Below are positions 12,350 through 31,043 of a stretch of DNA of 64,000 bases, piece by piece (the first letter of the stretch is position 1; each line of letters opens with the position of its first letter). This DNA is from Citrus sinensis. Lineage: Eukaryota > Streptophyta > Magnoliopsida > Sapindales > Rutaceae. The stretch spans positions 248,001 to 312,000 of the forward strand of contig NC_068558.1 in assembly GCF_022201045.2 (NCBI RefSeq), read 5' to 3'. Position numbers and translations under genes: made by a program. The notes beneath the pieces were generated by a model. It searched no databases, was not told the DNA's origin, and worked only from the letters and a program-made list of their open reading frames with translations.

Positions 12350-14040
12350 ATGGTCATGGAGTTAAGTAGATTGCTCATTCTTTTCATTTCAGGTACCCCT
12401 TCTCTACTTCTTTTATCTATTATTATTCTCATTGTCTTCATTGTAAAGATCCGTCATTTGGGAAAAAAAAAACATTTTGTTTGGACCAGTGAATGAATGA
12501 ATGGTTATTTACTTATTTTTGTGTAGGATTATTGTCTCATGTAAAGATTGGAACTTCAATTGGGATCAACTATGGCCAAATTGCAAACAATTTACCAACT
12601 CCAGAAAATGTAATACCTCTAGTGAAATCAATTGGTGCCACCAGAGTGAAGCTCTATGATGCAGATCCAAAAGTTCTCAAAGCATTTGCAAACACTGGTG
12701 TTGAATTCACGGTAAGTCTAGGAAATGAGTACTTAGCCAAAATGAGAGACCCAGATTGTGCTAAAACTTGGATCAAATCCAACGTACAAGCTTACTTACC
12801 AGCCACCAAAATCACTTGCATCAATGTCGGCAATGAAGTTTTAACCTTTAATGACACCTCACTCAGTGGCTGCTTACTTCCTGCAATGGAAAGTGTTCAC
12901 ACAGCATTAGTGAATCTCGGACTTGACAAACAAGTTAGTGTCACTACAGCTCATTCTCTAGGTGTTCTTGGAAGCTCATACCCGCCTTCAGCTGGAGCTT
13001 TCCGTAAAGATCTGGTGGATTGTATAACACCCATCTTGGACTTTCATGTCAAAACTGCCTCTCCATTTTTGATTAATGCTTACCCTTATTTTGCTTACAA
13101 GGGTAGTCCAAAGCAGGTGTCTCTAGATTTTGTATTGTTTCAGCCAAACCAAGGGATTGTTGACCCAGCTTCAAATCTTCATTATGACAACATGTTGTTT
13201 GCTCAAATTGATGCCGTCTACGCAGCACTTGCTTCTTTAGGTTACAAGAAGCTATTACTTCACATTTCGGAGACTGGTTGGCCATCAAAGGGAGATGAGG
13301 ATGAAGCTGGGGCTACTCCCGAAAATGCAAAGAAGTATAATGGAAATTTGATCAAGTTGATTTCGTCAAAGAAAGGGACTCCCATGAGACCCAACTGTGA
13401 TTTGAACATTTATGTGTTTGCTTTGTTTAATGAAAATCTGAAGCCTGGACCTACTTCTGAGAGAAATTACGGGCTGTTTAAGCCGGATGGATCCCCGGCT
13501 TATTCACTTGGGATTAGTGCGGTGACCGCCGCCAACACCACTGTCGCTTCCCCCACTCCCCCCGCCCTGCCGGATACTTCCTCTGGTAACGATCCCGATT
13601 CTGGTTCCGGTTCCACTGGCTATTTGTCCATCTCTTCTGCCACTAAGGTAGAGTCTTTTTTTTTTTCCTCTTGAAATGAGTAGTAATGACTGATGATGTC
13701 TGATGAGGTGGCCTGCATGTTAGATTAGATACACTGTTAATTTGTCTTTTTTAAAAAAAAAAAAATTGATTACTCCTTAATTTTTATTGTACCGATCGAC
13801 ATTATTGATTTGATGCTCTTAACAGTTTGATTTGTATGATGTACGGCACTGGCTATTTTGCTATACACACGCATGCATATGTTACCATTTATTATACTGG
13901 GGGTGGGGGCACTAGATTATGTTTGAAGTTTCTACTTTCCAATTCTAATATTGGGGTTGATTGTATTGCAGGCAAGATATGAGTTTGTTGGGTCCGTGAT
14001 GCTCGTGCTGGTGTTCTTTTTAATCAGTTTGCTTCTGTAG
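12350..14040 (+). CDS. Glucan endo-1,3-beta-glucosidase, GH17, GPI-anchored type
   Basis: Three exons, 12350-12392, 12527-13647 and 13972-14040, join in frame to 410 residues. The first exon gives a signal peptide (MVMELSRLLILFIS); mature protein probably begins near TSIGINYGQIANNLP, the standard GH17 start. The proton-donor motif INVGNEV has Glu118 and the nucleophile motif ISETGWPSK has Glu263. The catalytic domain ends around NYGLFKPDGSPAYS. There is no X8/CBM43 callose-binding domain; instead a Pro/Ser/Gly linker (SPTPPALPDTSSG) leads to a short third exon encoding a hydrophobic tail (VMLVLVFFLISLLL), a typical GPI-attachment signal. The enzyme should cut beta-1,3-glucan (callose) at the plasma membrane or wall. 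A second ATG six bases downstream (12356) is an equally possible start. The member number within the plant family was not assigned. Confidence 0.92.
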
Positions 14041-15399
14041 CTAGGGATTGTAGAAAATTTGGAATCGGCATTCAACGTTAGGCATGATAATCAAAATCAG
14101 CCGTTAAAAGTCCGTGAAACAATAAGAGACAGCTTTGGGGTTGGGGAAAGGTGAAATTCCGTGCCTCTTTGCCTTTACGCAACTCAAATGTTTATGGCTT
14201 TTCCAAAAAAAAAACTCCTCTAATGTTTATGGGAATCATCATCCTCTCGTCGATAAAGTAGCATCCCCAATATATAAATATATTCCCAATGAACCACCTA
14301 CAGTTGATCTAATGCAAGTGGGTTCGTGATTGTCAAATACCTTGATCATCAGTCATCTCTTTTTTCAGGATGTGGGGCTTGTTAGTTGGTAGAGCGTTTG
14401 ATACTTAAATCTGTGTTACTTTTGCTCTTTCTAGTTGCCACTGACCCACAACTGCTTCATTTTTGCAGGGGTGTATATTTCAATAACTTAGATCGTGCAA
14501 TATGTTAAGTTTGATCTTGAGTCAACGGTAGATCGGAGGTGGACCGGCATTGTTAGTTTTTAGATCTAAATTTAGAGGAAATTTAATTATTCATCCACTC
14601 TTGTTGTTGTATCTTTCATTCTGTGTCATTATTGTGAACGGCGTGTATTGGGTGAGAGACGCAGGAAATTTATCTATTCCCGATTGTTGCAAAAATGTGT
14701 TCTTTTGATTTGAAGTCAAAAACATATACTTCCATTCAAATTTAAAATAATAATGAAATAAAAGTAAAAAACATACATCGTATTAGAATGAATTGCTTGC
14801 ACCGTCTACATCTGTAACATCTGCAGTAACAGCAACATCACAAAAAAGAATCTGATGCCTTCTCCAGAAAAGAACTACCAAATAACAAACGTGTTGCCGT
14901 CGCTTTTGCTTTCCACTGTTCTACATCTATTAATCTACAAAGCACTGCATAACAGTTATAATCATGTCACATCTTACGCCAAATTAACATAGTTGTTAGC
15001 CAGCCATTGATAATAAGTACCAACTCTTCAACCCGAACTTCTGGCGGACTTGGCGTGAAGATGGAAACATCTTTGCTATAAGGTATGTGAGCATAACCAT
15101 GACTACAGTCTACATCCGGCAACCTCTAACTCGGGCCAAAAATTTCTCTTTCAAAAAAATGTTAATAAAATAAACGAACCAATCTCCTTTATCTACCTGC
15201 CATGATAATATCTCATGTTGTAATTAAAAGATGACCATGCCAATCTCGGTGATCCCCTTGTCTCTAGCCTGTAGGTTTGTTAGGCTTGCTTGGAATCGAG
15301 CATTTGATAATTGGTATAATTCACTTGAATAATGAAAGGCATAAACCCACCCAGCTTAACCTTGAAATAGCAAAATAATAAAATTCAGCAGATTATGCC
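14041..15399. other. Intergenic between convergent glucanase and UBP5 genes
   Basis: Holds the two facing 3' UTRs. No gene recognised. An open frame at 14135-14329 (+) has no protein signature. The segment at about 14380-14412 resembles a tRNA A box only (see rejected items). Confidence 0.5.
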
Positions 15400-21513
<6,114 letters not shown>

Positions 21514-21738
21514 AATTGATTTTTCTTTTTCTCCTTCCTAATTAATAAAAAACACACAGCATTCAATTCAAATCAGCAAAATGATTTCGATTTTCAAATC
21601 AACGATCAAATCCGCAATGAATTTGATTTGAGATTTGAGAGCCCTAGATTGAAGGAAAGGAAGGGAACGAGGTAGATTTGATCTGAGAAAAGAAAACAAA
21701 TAAGACTACTGACCTATAAAGAAAAACATACATAGAGT

Positions 21739-21751
21739 TATATATATACAC
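21739..21751 (-). promoter_or_regulatory. TATA box of UBP5-like gene
   Basis: GTATATATATAAC on the minus strand about 230 bases before the ATG. It lies immediately downstream, in transcript sense, of a CT/GA microsatellite. Confidence 0.45.
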
Positions 21752-21766
21752 ACACAAACGCACGCT

Positions 21767-21769
<3 letters not shown>

Positions 21770-21800
<31 letters not shown>
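21770..21800. repeat. GA/CT microsatellite in UBP5 promoter
   Basis: About 15 copies of AG (CT on the gene strand). GA repeats are common in plant core promoters and 5' leaders. Confidence 0.9.
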
Positions 21801-21804
<4 letters not shown>

Positions 21805-23369
21805 AATTTACCGTCGTATTACTTTCAGCGATTTTGTCTTTGTCCTTTCTAAACTTTGAGCCATGGCCCCTTTATATCCTCCAACTAATAAAAAGAACGG
21901 GCGATGGACCAGCCCACACCACGCCAAAGTGAAATTTTTTTTTTTAAAAAAAATTTCTTCTTGTTGAATGATGAATTGACTTGATGATGACACATGTCAT
22001 ATTGGGTGACATACATGCATTACTTGCATCATCCTTATATTAATGTATTGTTACTTCCTTTCACGTGTTATTTACAGTTTTTTAATTTTAGTTGATTTTA
22101 AATAAGAAAATTTATTAAGAATGTTTATTATTTCTATTTTTCTAGAAAATTTGAAATTTGTCTACATAAAATAAAATATAAAACAAAAATAATGATGAAG
22201 CCCAATGTACTTCATACATCATGCATTGCTGGCACAAAATATAAATAAATTAAAAGATGATAGATACTCAATAACTATACATATTTGTTGTTGTATGGTT
22301 ATTTTTTTAGTAAAATTTTTAAAGTTTAAATAAGTCATTTTATTTTTATTAGTAAAAATTTAAATTTTAAATTTTTAAGAATAAAGATTAATATTTTAAA
22401 TGTTAAAATATTTAAAAACCCTCGACTTATTTAATTATTTTATTTTATTCTTTTCATAACATAACCTTAAAAAACTTTCATATTGAAAGCTTTCACTAAC
22501 AACCAAACAATTAAAATTTTATAGGTAAAAACTATATTTCTAAAAACTCTACTAATAAAAATTCTACTTAAATAAACTCTATTTAAAAAATTATACCAAA
22601 CAGAGCCGTAACCGCTTTCCTTAACTGCCTTATTTAAAGGAAACTAATTGCTTTCCCCAGCTGCCTTATTTTGAAGAACATTGATCTCCTCTTCCTGTCC
22701 ATGATAATAAAAGAAATGTTGCCAAAACCGAGCAAATTCACGACAAGTTGCAATACGAAGCTATTGTCAATTGGAAAACAGAATAAATGCGTTTCGTACT
22801 ACTGAACAAAAACAAATGACTAAAGCCTATCACAACTGTGAAGAAGAAGACTAATGTTTGTGAATTGATGAAGCCACACCACGTGCACATGTTTTTACGC
22901 CAAGTATATCAATCACGGCTGCTTTCCTTCAATCTCAGAGATTCTACACACTCATATCCATGCCTGATGCCTCTATTTTGATTTATAATCTTACATAGGG
23001 GCTATGGCTGCAAAAATTACATACAATTTGTATGTACACTATTAGTATTACATTTTCCACATCAGACTTGGCATGCGCTCGGCAACCTTCAAATCTGCCG
23101 TCTCAAATCCAACATTGATTCAAGCCAACTCATCAAACGACTTGGAGGCATACAGCATTTGACGGTTGAACCCACATGAAAGATGGGGCAACATACAATC
23201 AAAGGTCGTGCAGGAATTATTGACACAAAGAAAAAGAAAACGAAAAGGAGAAAATGCCTGGAGTCTGCTGCTACACCATTGTGATTATCCTGAAGATGCA
23301 CAGTCTCACTGTTGAACAGAGATGCCCCTCTCCAAGTAGCGAAATTCTTATTACAAAATAGTTGGTCCT
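21801..23369. other. Intergenic, UBP5 upstream and PHD gene 3' UTR
   Basis: No gene recognised. The part from about 22285 to 22606 may be a MITE: the right end read inward gives GGCTCTGTTTGGTATAATTT, and the left shows a loose inverted match, with no TSD found. The last 300 bases are probably the 3' UTR of the PHD-finger gene. Confidence 0.4.
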
Positions 23370-26300
23370 CTACGAAGTCCCCATCTCATCCGAGCTAGCT
23401 GAAGCTTCACTTCCTGCGGCACATGCACCACCCCCTTGGGTCTCATCATCACTGAACATGCTCTCCTCACTCGAATTGGAAAATAGGCTAACATCATCCT
23501 CAGAGGGCAAATCTACCTTCCGTCTCTTTCGGACATCCTTTATTCCTCTTCCTTGCAGAGCCAGACGCCGTCGTTTCCTTGCCTTTCGCTTGCCCTTGGG
23601 AAAATCTTCTCTTTGTGACTCAAGGCCTTTATTTTCTAACTCCCTTGCAGTTCCCCCGTTGCCATATTCGTTACCTTCAGACTCATCAGCATCAAGCTTG
23701 CGCCTTTTCCTACTTGAACTAGTCTGGTAAGGACGGAATTTAGTTCTAATAAGATTGTTAGCTGCAGTTCAATCTAATGAAAAACTGGGGTTTCATCAAT
23801 GTTGTCCCAAATATCTAAAAGAAAACAAAGTGGGGGAGAGAGGGGAGGGTTTGTTGTTTTTTTTGGGGGGGGGGGGAAGGGGGGGGGGGGGGGGTGGAAG
23901 GGTTAGAATAATTCAGGTCAGCTGATTAGGCTTCAATTGTCTTATGTCAAACTATTTTTTTGCCCCTTTTCAGCAGGATGCAATACAGTTAAATTCCAAT
24001 TAAATGTGTTTAGTAGTTGGTACCATGCAGCAGTGTTTCCCAATTGAATTATACAGAGACTTCAGTCGGCAATTTAGAATCATTCACATCCCTAAAAGAG
24101 ACATGCAGGTAAAATCATCAAATAACTGCCAACAATAATTCATCAATACCTTTGGACCACGATCAACCAACCGAGACCATTCATGTCTGTTCCGCAGGCA
24201 ATCAAGAACAGCCTGTGAATGACTTGAATATGCATACCTCTCTCCATTATGCTTCCTCAGGTGGGGCCAGTGCTGCCAAGAAAACGGGGAAAAGAAAAGA
24301 TAATTAAAGAAAATAAGAGAGAGAATATGAGTTCTTTCCAAAGACTAGGGAATATATATACAGAAAACAGTTACAGCAAACATACTGGCAGCACAGCATT
24401 ACAAAGTTCCTCATAAGTCATTCGTCGTCCTTTGCTCATGATCTCATTGATCAAGCCTACATAAAAAGCAAGGGGAAAAGGGCAAGTATATTGTCATAAC
24501 AACTAAAACAATTAGTAATGACAAAGGTTCTGCTAAAATTAATCAAGAACCCGAAGAAAAATTGTAAAAGGTTTCTACCGGGTAATGTACGATGAACAGG
24601 ACCCCTATTTGTGCCTGTATCATCATCGGAGATATTCCTTGGCGAATTACGTACAGACGACACATGATCGTTGACCTCAGTGGAAGAAGATGGACCACTA
24701 TTTGCAGTCATGGTAGAGGAAGGAATATTCTTCCTCACAGAATGTACTGCTGTTGGTGATCCATTATTCTCCCTCCTTGTGTAAGCATCCACTGCATACC
24801 CTACATCTTGTCTCCTCAAATCTGGTGATGACACTCTGTCTGTCTTTCTAGATTCACCATCAAGCTCGTGAGAACGGAACCCATCTCTGGATGCATCTTT
24901 GTTCTTTCTTCTAGAGACCTATAATACAGACCAATTGCAAGGTTAGTTAGCAGGGCTGCCCACACTAAGAAAGGGGGAAGGCACGATCACCATTCATCTT
25001 GGAGTAAAAGTGTGTACCAAGCTGTGATCCTTTCCTCCAGAACTGGATGTACGCTTTATTAGGATGCTTGTTGCAGTTGGAGAGGACAACTGAGGCAAGC
25101 TACCAGTGTGACGCACACGCGGTACACGAGGAACTCTAGGAGAACTATTAAGTTCTTGATGCAAAAGCAGAGCAAGCTGACAAAAATAACAGGAGAAAAT
25201 TTCAAAGGTAAGAATCTTTGAAGAAAGTAACTAGTTTAAACAAATGGCACTTCCACTCTGACCTCTTCATCGCTTAGAGTAGCAGGAGAATTGGAGACTG
25301 CTGCAGGATGCATCAGTGGTGCATGATTCACCTTAGGTGGTGGCTGGAAAATTGACTGATTTAACTTTTCACCTTTAAGCGGTACACTTGAAGTTGACAT
25401 CTTATTTTGTGCATGCAAAGAACACCGACTCTGCAATGATCCAGCAGGCTCACTGGAGCCCGAGGCAACAGCAACATTCTGCACTGATGATAGTTTAGAA
25501 GATAAGAAAGACACAGAATCTTTTCCATCAGGCGTGCTGCGCTTTGAAACAGTGGTATGCGAAATTCTGCTGGTGTGTAACGTTTTCGATACAGAGTTGA
25601 CAGAAGCCTTTGAATGCTCTCTTACTGTTTTCCTCAACATGTCATGGCTTTCTTCATCCCTTACTATGTTGTTTATATCATGATCTTTCTTAATGCTAAC
25701 ATTACCATCAGACATCACTCTTTGCTTACTGCAACGATAAGAGTTCTCAGCATCTGCAGGTTTCAAGTTCTCAGAAGCAGATGATTTGGAGTCCAAAGTA
25801 TTAGATGGAGACGAAGATGATCTTCCTACACATACAACCGACTTATCCTGACTGGCTAGTGCTGGAAAGTTTAAGCTAGTTGCTTCTGCTTTTGAATGGT
25901 CTTCAGCAATCACTGACTGTCTAAATTCAGAACTTTTTTGCACTTCTGCAGAACCATCTGAGCTCTCCTGTTCTCGTTTGATCAGACAAGGGTCACCACT
26001 TACTTCATGAACGTTAACTGAGTGGCACTCAGTGGCAGCCTCTGAAGTTCTCTTAGCATCCTGTGCCTTATGATCAGTTGATTGCAAATTGCTTGCCATT
26101 AAATTATTCTGTTTAGAGATTTCGGAAACCTCATCGTCATATTTACTTTGTACTTTCAGATCACCAGGACAGGACTGAACATTCAAGTTACCCCTACAAT
26201 TTTCATTATCCACTTCCGATTTCACTTCAACATTAGAGAGTACTGAGTTTTTAGGAATATGATTGTCCAGAGTTTCCGGTGCAATACTAGCCACATCTTC

Positions 26301-29300
26301 AACAAGAAGCTTCCCAACACTTTGAACAGGAGTTTTCATACTATCATGCATTTTATCAATAGCAAAATTCTCTTCCTATGATAAGAGTAAGAAAAATCAT
26401 TCCCATGCAATAGGTGAAATTCTAAAGCACATATGGAAACCAGATGTAAAAATGACAGCCGAATATTACCATTAAAACCAAGTACACTATCATTACCCAA
26501 AGCACACAAAAAACTTGACAAAATTAATAGAGGGCATATATCTTGTCTATCTTGTGCCCCAAATCAGAAGCTGAAATAGTAATAATTTCAGGAGATCAGC
26601 AAATTGTTGACACAAACAAGATTTCAATGCACATCAGATATTAAAACAGAAGTGTACTGTTAAAGACTAATAAAGCAGATCTTAACAGGCTGAAGGACCA
26701 AACTGAAAAGAAGCAAACTAGTAACAGAACACATTTTAGTTAGATGCCTAAAGAATTGAAGTATTAGAATCATTTTGGATTGGTATTCTCTGTGTCAAGG
26801 AATTTTAATAAAATTAATTTTCAGCCCAATTAGTAATTACTGTCTATCATTAGCCATGTGGAAGATATGGTTTCTTCACTCATCCTGTTGGGTTGACTGT
26901 TTATCAATTTAACCTATCTGAGTTCCCAAATATAAGACATGGAACTAGCTCTGGGAACTGTACAGTTTGGATTGGTTTTTGGGAAAAAACCAAACCAACC
27001 AAACCAAAACCAATCAGTTTGGGAAACTTCAAATTGAATACAAACCAAATATTCAAACCAAACCGAATCAGTTAGTTTTGAAGGTTTTGTTTTGTTTGGA
27101 CTAAAAGGAAGAACAAAAAATAAATAATGGATTAAAATGGGAAAAAAGGAACTAAAATGCAAAATTTTCACCGAAAAAAAATCCAATTATGATATGTGCT
27201 TTCTTAATCTCGGTGGACAGTGGTACCTATTGAACAAAAACTAAGGTCAGATGCTTGAGAGCCAAAGAATCCATTCCAAAAAATTAATAGGCAAAACAGA
27301 ATGCTAAAAAGAATTGAACAAAAAGAAATAATTAAAGCAAAAAAGAATTAATAGGCAAAACAAAAAATTTCACTCAAGGTGAAGGAAGCAGAAAGCCACG
27401 GGCAGGTGACAGAGGCAGCAAGCTATCGACAGCAGTGATCGAAAGCGGCGGCGGCAGCAGGCAAGCAGCAGCAGAAGTAGAAGATGGCAGGCAAGCAGTG
27501 AAGGCTCAAGAAGAAAGGCAGCAATAAGAGGAAGGGAAGTGTCGATGGAATCAAAGAGACGCAGGCAAGAAGCAACTGCGAATTTCTAGGGTTGGTTTGT
27601 GCAGCTTTTGTATGTGTTCCCCCTAACCTTAAGATGAAGAGTTCGAGTCTCCCAGGTGGATGTGCGAGTTCAATTATTGTGATATTTGATGTTGGGCTTT
27701 ATTGTGATTTACTGTGGGCTTTATTGTGGTTTTCTTGTGGGCTGATATACTTAGTTATACACTTGTGTTGAACATAAAAAAAAAAAAAAATTTTTGTTTG
27801 TGTACTAAGAGTGAGACTGTGAGAGTCGTAAATTAAGGGCTAGAGTAGGGCTCAAGATTTTCAATTATATATTTTCTGATTTTATTTATTTTAGAAGTTA
27901 AAAGACCAAGCGGTTTTCTAGTTCGGTTTGGTATGAACCAAACCAATCGAAAACCATTTGGTTTATGAAAACTGAAACCCAGTGGCTTATTATAACAGAA
28001 CCAAACCAAACCGAATAGAAAATTATAGGTTCAGTTCGGTTGGCCAAACTGAACTCAATGCCCAGCCCTACATAGAACCCTCTTGTGCTTGAAAAACCAC
28101 CCAAAAAGACTGAGATTGTCAATAACTTATGTATTGTTTTGTTTTATGGTCCAACATCCAGCACACTCTCCAGGTTTCCAACTTTTGGATATAGTAATGT
28201 ATCCCAGCTTGAAATTCAGCTGGCAAACAACACAACTTTTAGACCCCATCTAGTTTCCTAAATCAAACTAACTACTGGAGGAGGCCCAAAGGGAAATGAG
28301 AAAAGATCGTGCAATGGAGCTACCAAAGACAACTTTTTTTAAAAAAGGAAAAAAAAAAACATGAAATATTAAAAAGAAAATTTGCATAAAATACCAAACA
28401 TCAATTTTTAGATTCCAGATACTATAAAAGTGATCAAGCTGCCTCAATTAGCTATGAAACATATATGGGAGTCAGTAAAAAAAGTCATTTAAACTGCAAA
28501 ATTCAAAATTTTGTCTGCCACAAGCAATAAGGTGAAATTCAGGGAAGCAAACCTCTTGTTTTACAGAAATGTTTCTGGCATCATTGTGTTCTGATATTGA
28601 CCCAGAAACATCATCAATCTTTGGTGAACCCTTAATGTGATGGCCAGCCATTACTTGCTCCAGTCCATCTACATTTGCAAAGTTAGGTCTAGAGGTGTCA
28701 GTAGAAAAGGCATCCAAAGGGTGCTCATTAGCAGCTAAGTCATTCTTGTGTTTGTCAACACCATTGTCCACTGAAAGATAACAATTTGATATAGATTCCC
28801 AGTGCACATCCTCTGGCAAATTCTTATTCTTCAGATTCTGAATGCCAGTCTTGGAAGACTTAGGACCTCTGTCTTCATAAAATTCCAATTGTTTTGCATC
28901 ACTGGAGGGTCTAAACACTAGTAATACGAATGAAGCAAAAAACGAATGTCAGCCACAGCAAGATGTGACTTGCCTTTCACATTTGTCCGTATGAGTAAAA
29001 GATAGCCACTACTCACTAGAGTAAAGAAAACACTTTGCATGACAAAGAAAAATCATGTGCAAATGCTGTGCGCATACACAAAGAATTCATATAACATCAA
29101 AGAGTATAGTATCACCTGTTCTAGAAGCAAGTAAACCTTTCTTCCTTTCATCAGCCTCCATCTCAGAAGCTCTAGCTTTCTTCTTTCCACTCCGATCTTT
29201 GGACATCCCAAATTCTTCTTTCTTCCTGTTCCCTGAATGAATAACAACAGGCCTAAGCAAACTCCTCTCTTTCTTCATGCCATTCAGTGAGCGCCTATCT

Positions 29301-30019
29301 GTGCCATCGCTGTCCCATTTCTTCATCTCTTTTGAATACAACTTCCTCTCGAACCCACCTTCCTCATCTCTTCCTCTCATCCCAACCAAAGTTGCCACAG
29401 GGGTTCCCAGCACACTATCCTTCGACAAAGAAAACAACACACCTGCCCCTTTATCAACTGGATTCTCCTTGTCATTGTCATTTTCTTCTTCCTTTTTATC
29501 ACCGCCATCCTTCTCCCAACAAGGAAACTCCTTATATTGAAAGTTAAACTTTTTCGGCACATACCCTGTGCACTTCCACAACTCTGGTGTAAAAACCGAT
29601 TGCAAGCCATTAAACAACCCAGGATCTCCACCCGGAATCCCTTGCACATGCACCCTATTTTCCATTGGTATATTGGTCCAAAGACTGACTGGCTTCCTTG
29701 CCGGCCCACTATAAGAACTCTCCAATCTCACAGTTTTAGTTGGCAACTCAACTAACAATTGTGCAACCTCAGTCTCTTCACTTTCATTATGATTACCATT
29801 CCTATTATTCTTACTCTTGCACTTATCACATGCAAATAATTCCTCACCTTTAACATACTTAGAGCAGCGTGTGTGCACCCACACGCCACACTCGTCGCAA
29901 TTCACCATCTCTTCACCATCATCAAAGGTGACCCCACACACACAATCCACCGTCCATGAGCCGTCGACCCAGTCATCGTGTGGGTCTACGCTCTGAAACC
30001 GGTGGGACCTCCCCCTCAT
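23370..30019 (-). CDS. PHD-finger protein, likely nuclear chromatin factor
   Basis: Complete 8-exon gene. Exons in transcript order: 30019-29116, 28917-28553, 26375-25263, 25176-25018, 24918-24579, 24456-24386, 24272-24150, 23723-23370. All junctions are GT-AG and in frame; 3429 nt, 1142 residues. Near the N-terminus is one PHD finger with the C4HC3 pattern: CVCGVTFDDGEEMVNC, CGVWVHTRCSKY, CDKC (about residues 26-68). It is followed by a conserved plant block (SLWTNIPMENRVHVQGIPGG, then ELWKCTGYVPKKFNFQY). The middle is long, Ser/Lys-rich and probably disordered. A C-terminal block (MTYEELCNAVLPHWPHLRKH) precedes several basic KRRRK clusters that can serve as nuclear signals. PHD fingers usually read histone H3 tails; the mark read here is not predictable. 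It resembles plant RING/FYVE/PHD superfamily proteins without a firm ortholog name. Confidence 0.9.
23865..23894. repeat. Poly-G tract in PHD gene intron
   Basis: 12 G, two A, then 16 G on the plus strand, inside the last intron (C-rich in the transcript). Confidence 0.85.
26946..28070. mobile_element. Non-autonomous hAT-like element in PHD gene intron 2
   Basis: Element of 1125 bp. Left end TAGCTCTGGGAACTG, right end (inverted) TAGGGCTGGGCATTG, 11 of 15 matching. It is flanked by CATGGAAC (26938-26945) and CATAGAAC (28071-28078), an 8-bp target-site duplication with one mismatch, the hAT size. Subterminal zones are packed with AACCAAACC / GGTTTGGTT motifs in both orientations. The core at about 27400-27560 is GC-richer with GCAGCAG-type repeats. 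No transposase frame was seen, so it would need help from an autonomous relative. Confidence 0.75.
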
Positions 30020-30180
30020 CTCTATCTACCCTACTTTCTAAACCCCTAATTCTTCACTCTTAAAAAAACAATTAAAATAAAAAAAAAACAAAACGAAAAT
30101 ATTAACAAAACTTAAAATCTATGATTCTTAAATTAAACCTAATTCACATCGTACTGCGCCAATTTTACAATCACCATGTC

Positions 30181-30300
30181 TACTTCTTGCCAGACGAAGG
30201 ATTTAGACCTAATTCAGATCCAAAATATTAATACCTGGCGATCTTCTAGCCAGCCGAAGGATTTAGACCTAATTGAGTTTCAAAATATTAATACCTGGCG
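30181..30300. repeat. 60-bp tandem duplication upstream of PHD gene
   Basis: Two head-to-tail 60-bp copies (30181-30240 and 30241-30300) sharing CGAAGGATTTAGACCTAATT and CAAAATATTAATACCTGGCG, differing at about 9 positions. They lie 162-281 bases before the ATG of the minus-strand PHD gene, in its promoter or 5' UTR. Confidence 0.9.
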
Positions 30301-31043
30301 AATGGACCTCTAAATGCGCATCCGTCAATGGCTTCAGCTTTTTGCTTACAAATGGCTTTGGCTCTGAGCGGAACTGAAAGCGTATTCGGTTTGCACAATT
30401 GTTTGTCGTCCGTGTCTGCTTTGATTGATTGATTCACGCTTTCGTGGCTGGATCCGACATAACGCAGCTATTCGACTACCGTATCGGGTTGCTGGGCTGT
30501 GAAAAATGATCCATGGGCCAGTTTTATGACTAAAAAAGAAAAGTGGTTTCCCCCTTTTTTTAATTCGATTTTTGTTAAATTTCAAAAAATACAAATTCAA
30601 TTATGAGTTTTTTTATATACTAATATATTACGACCAGAATTTTACTAATATTTTTACAACCAATCGAGACTCTCTTTTATAATTCAAGTGATTCAACAAT
30701 TGAATTGTTGGAGTTATCTTATTTTAGTTTAGGATTTTTCTTTTTAACTACATGTGTTCTTGATTGACGAATCAAATGATATTTTTGTTCCAAGTTATGA
30801 GAAATCCAAAAATCTGAAAATGGGGATTAAGATTAACAAGTTATCAAAAAAAAATTATTTTCCTCTAAAATTTTGGTTGAAACTACCAACTACCCATCAT
30901 AACTGTAACAATAACAAAAATAAGATAAATTGAACATACATGTCTGCAAATTTTTTTTTTTTAGGTTTAATGTTTTATCCATATTTATTTAGAGAAATTA
31001 TCTTCCATTCATCCAAATATTCATTTATTATTATTATTATTAT
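30301..31043. other. Intergenic up to retrotransposon
   Basis: Contains the distal promoter of the PHD gene and AT-rich DNA. It ends in a TTA microsatellite (about 31026-31043) that was the insertion target of the LTR element. No gene recognised. Confidence 0.5.

Noticed and set aside
14376-14412. tRNA-like segment containing GTTAGTTGGTAGAGCG
   Set aside because: It resembles an A box only. There is no matching B box, no acceptor-stem pairing and no anticodon arm at the right distance.
27630-27665. B-box-like GAGTTCGAGTCTCCC inside the intronic hAT-like element
   Set aside because: No A box at the proper distance upstream and no foldable tRNA or SINE body; probably chance or an old fragment.
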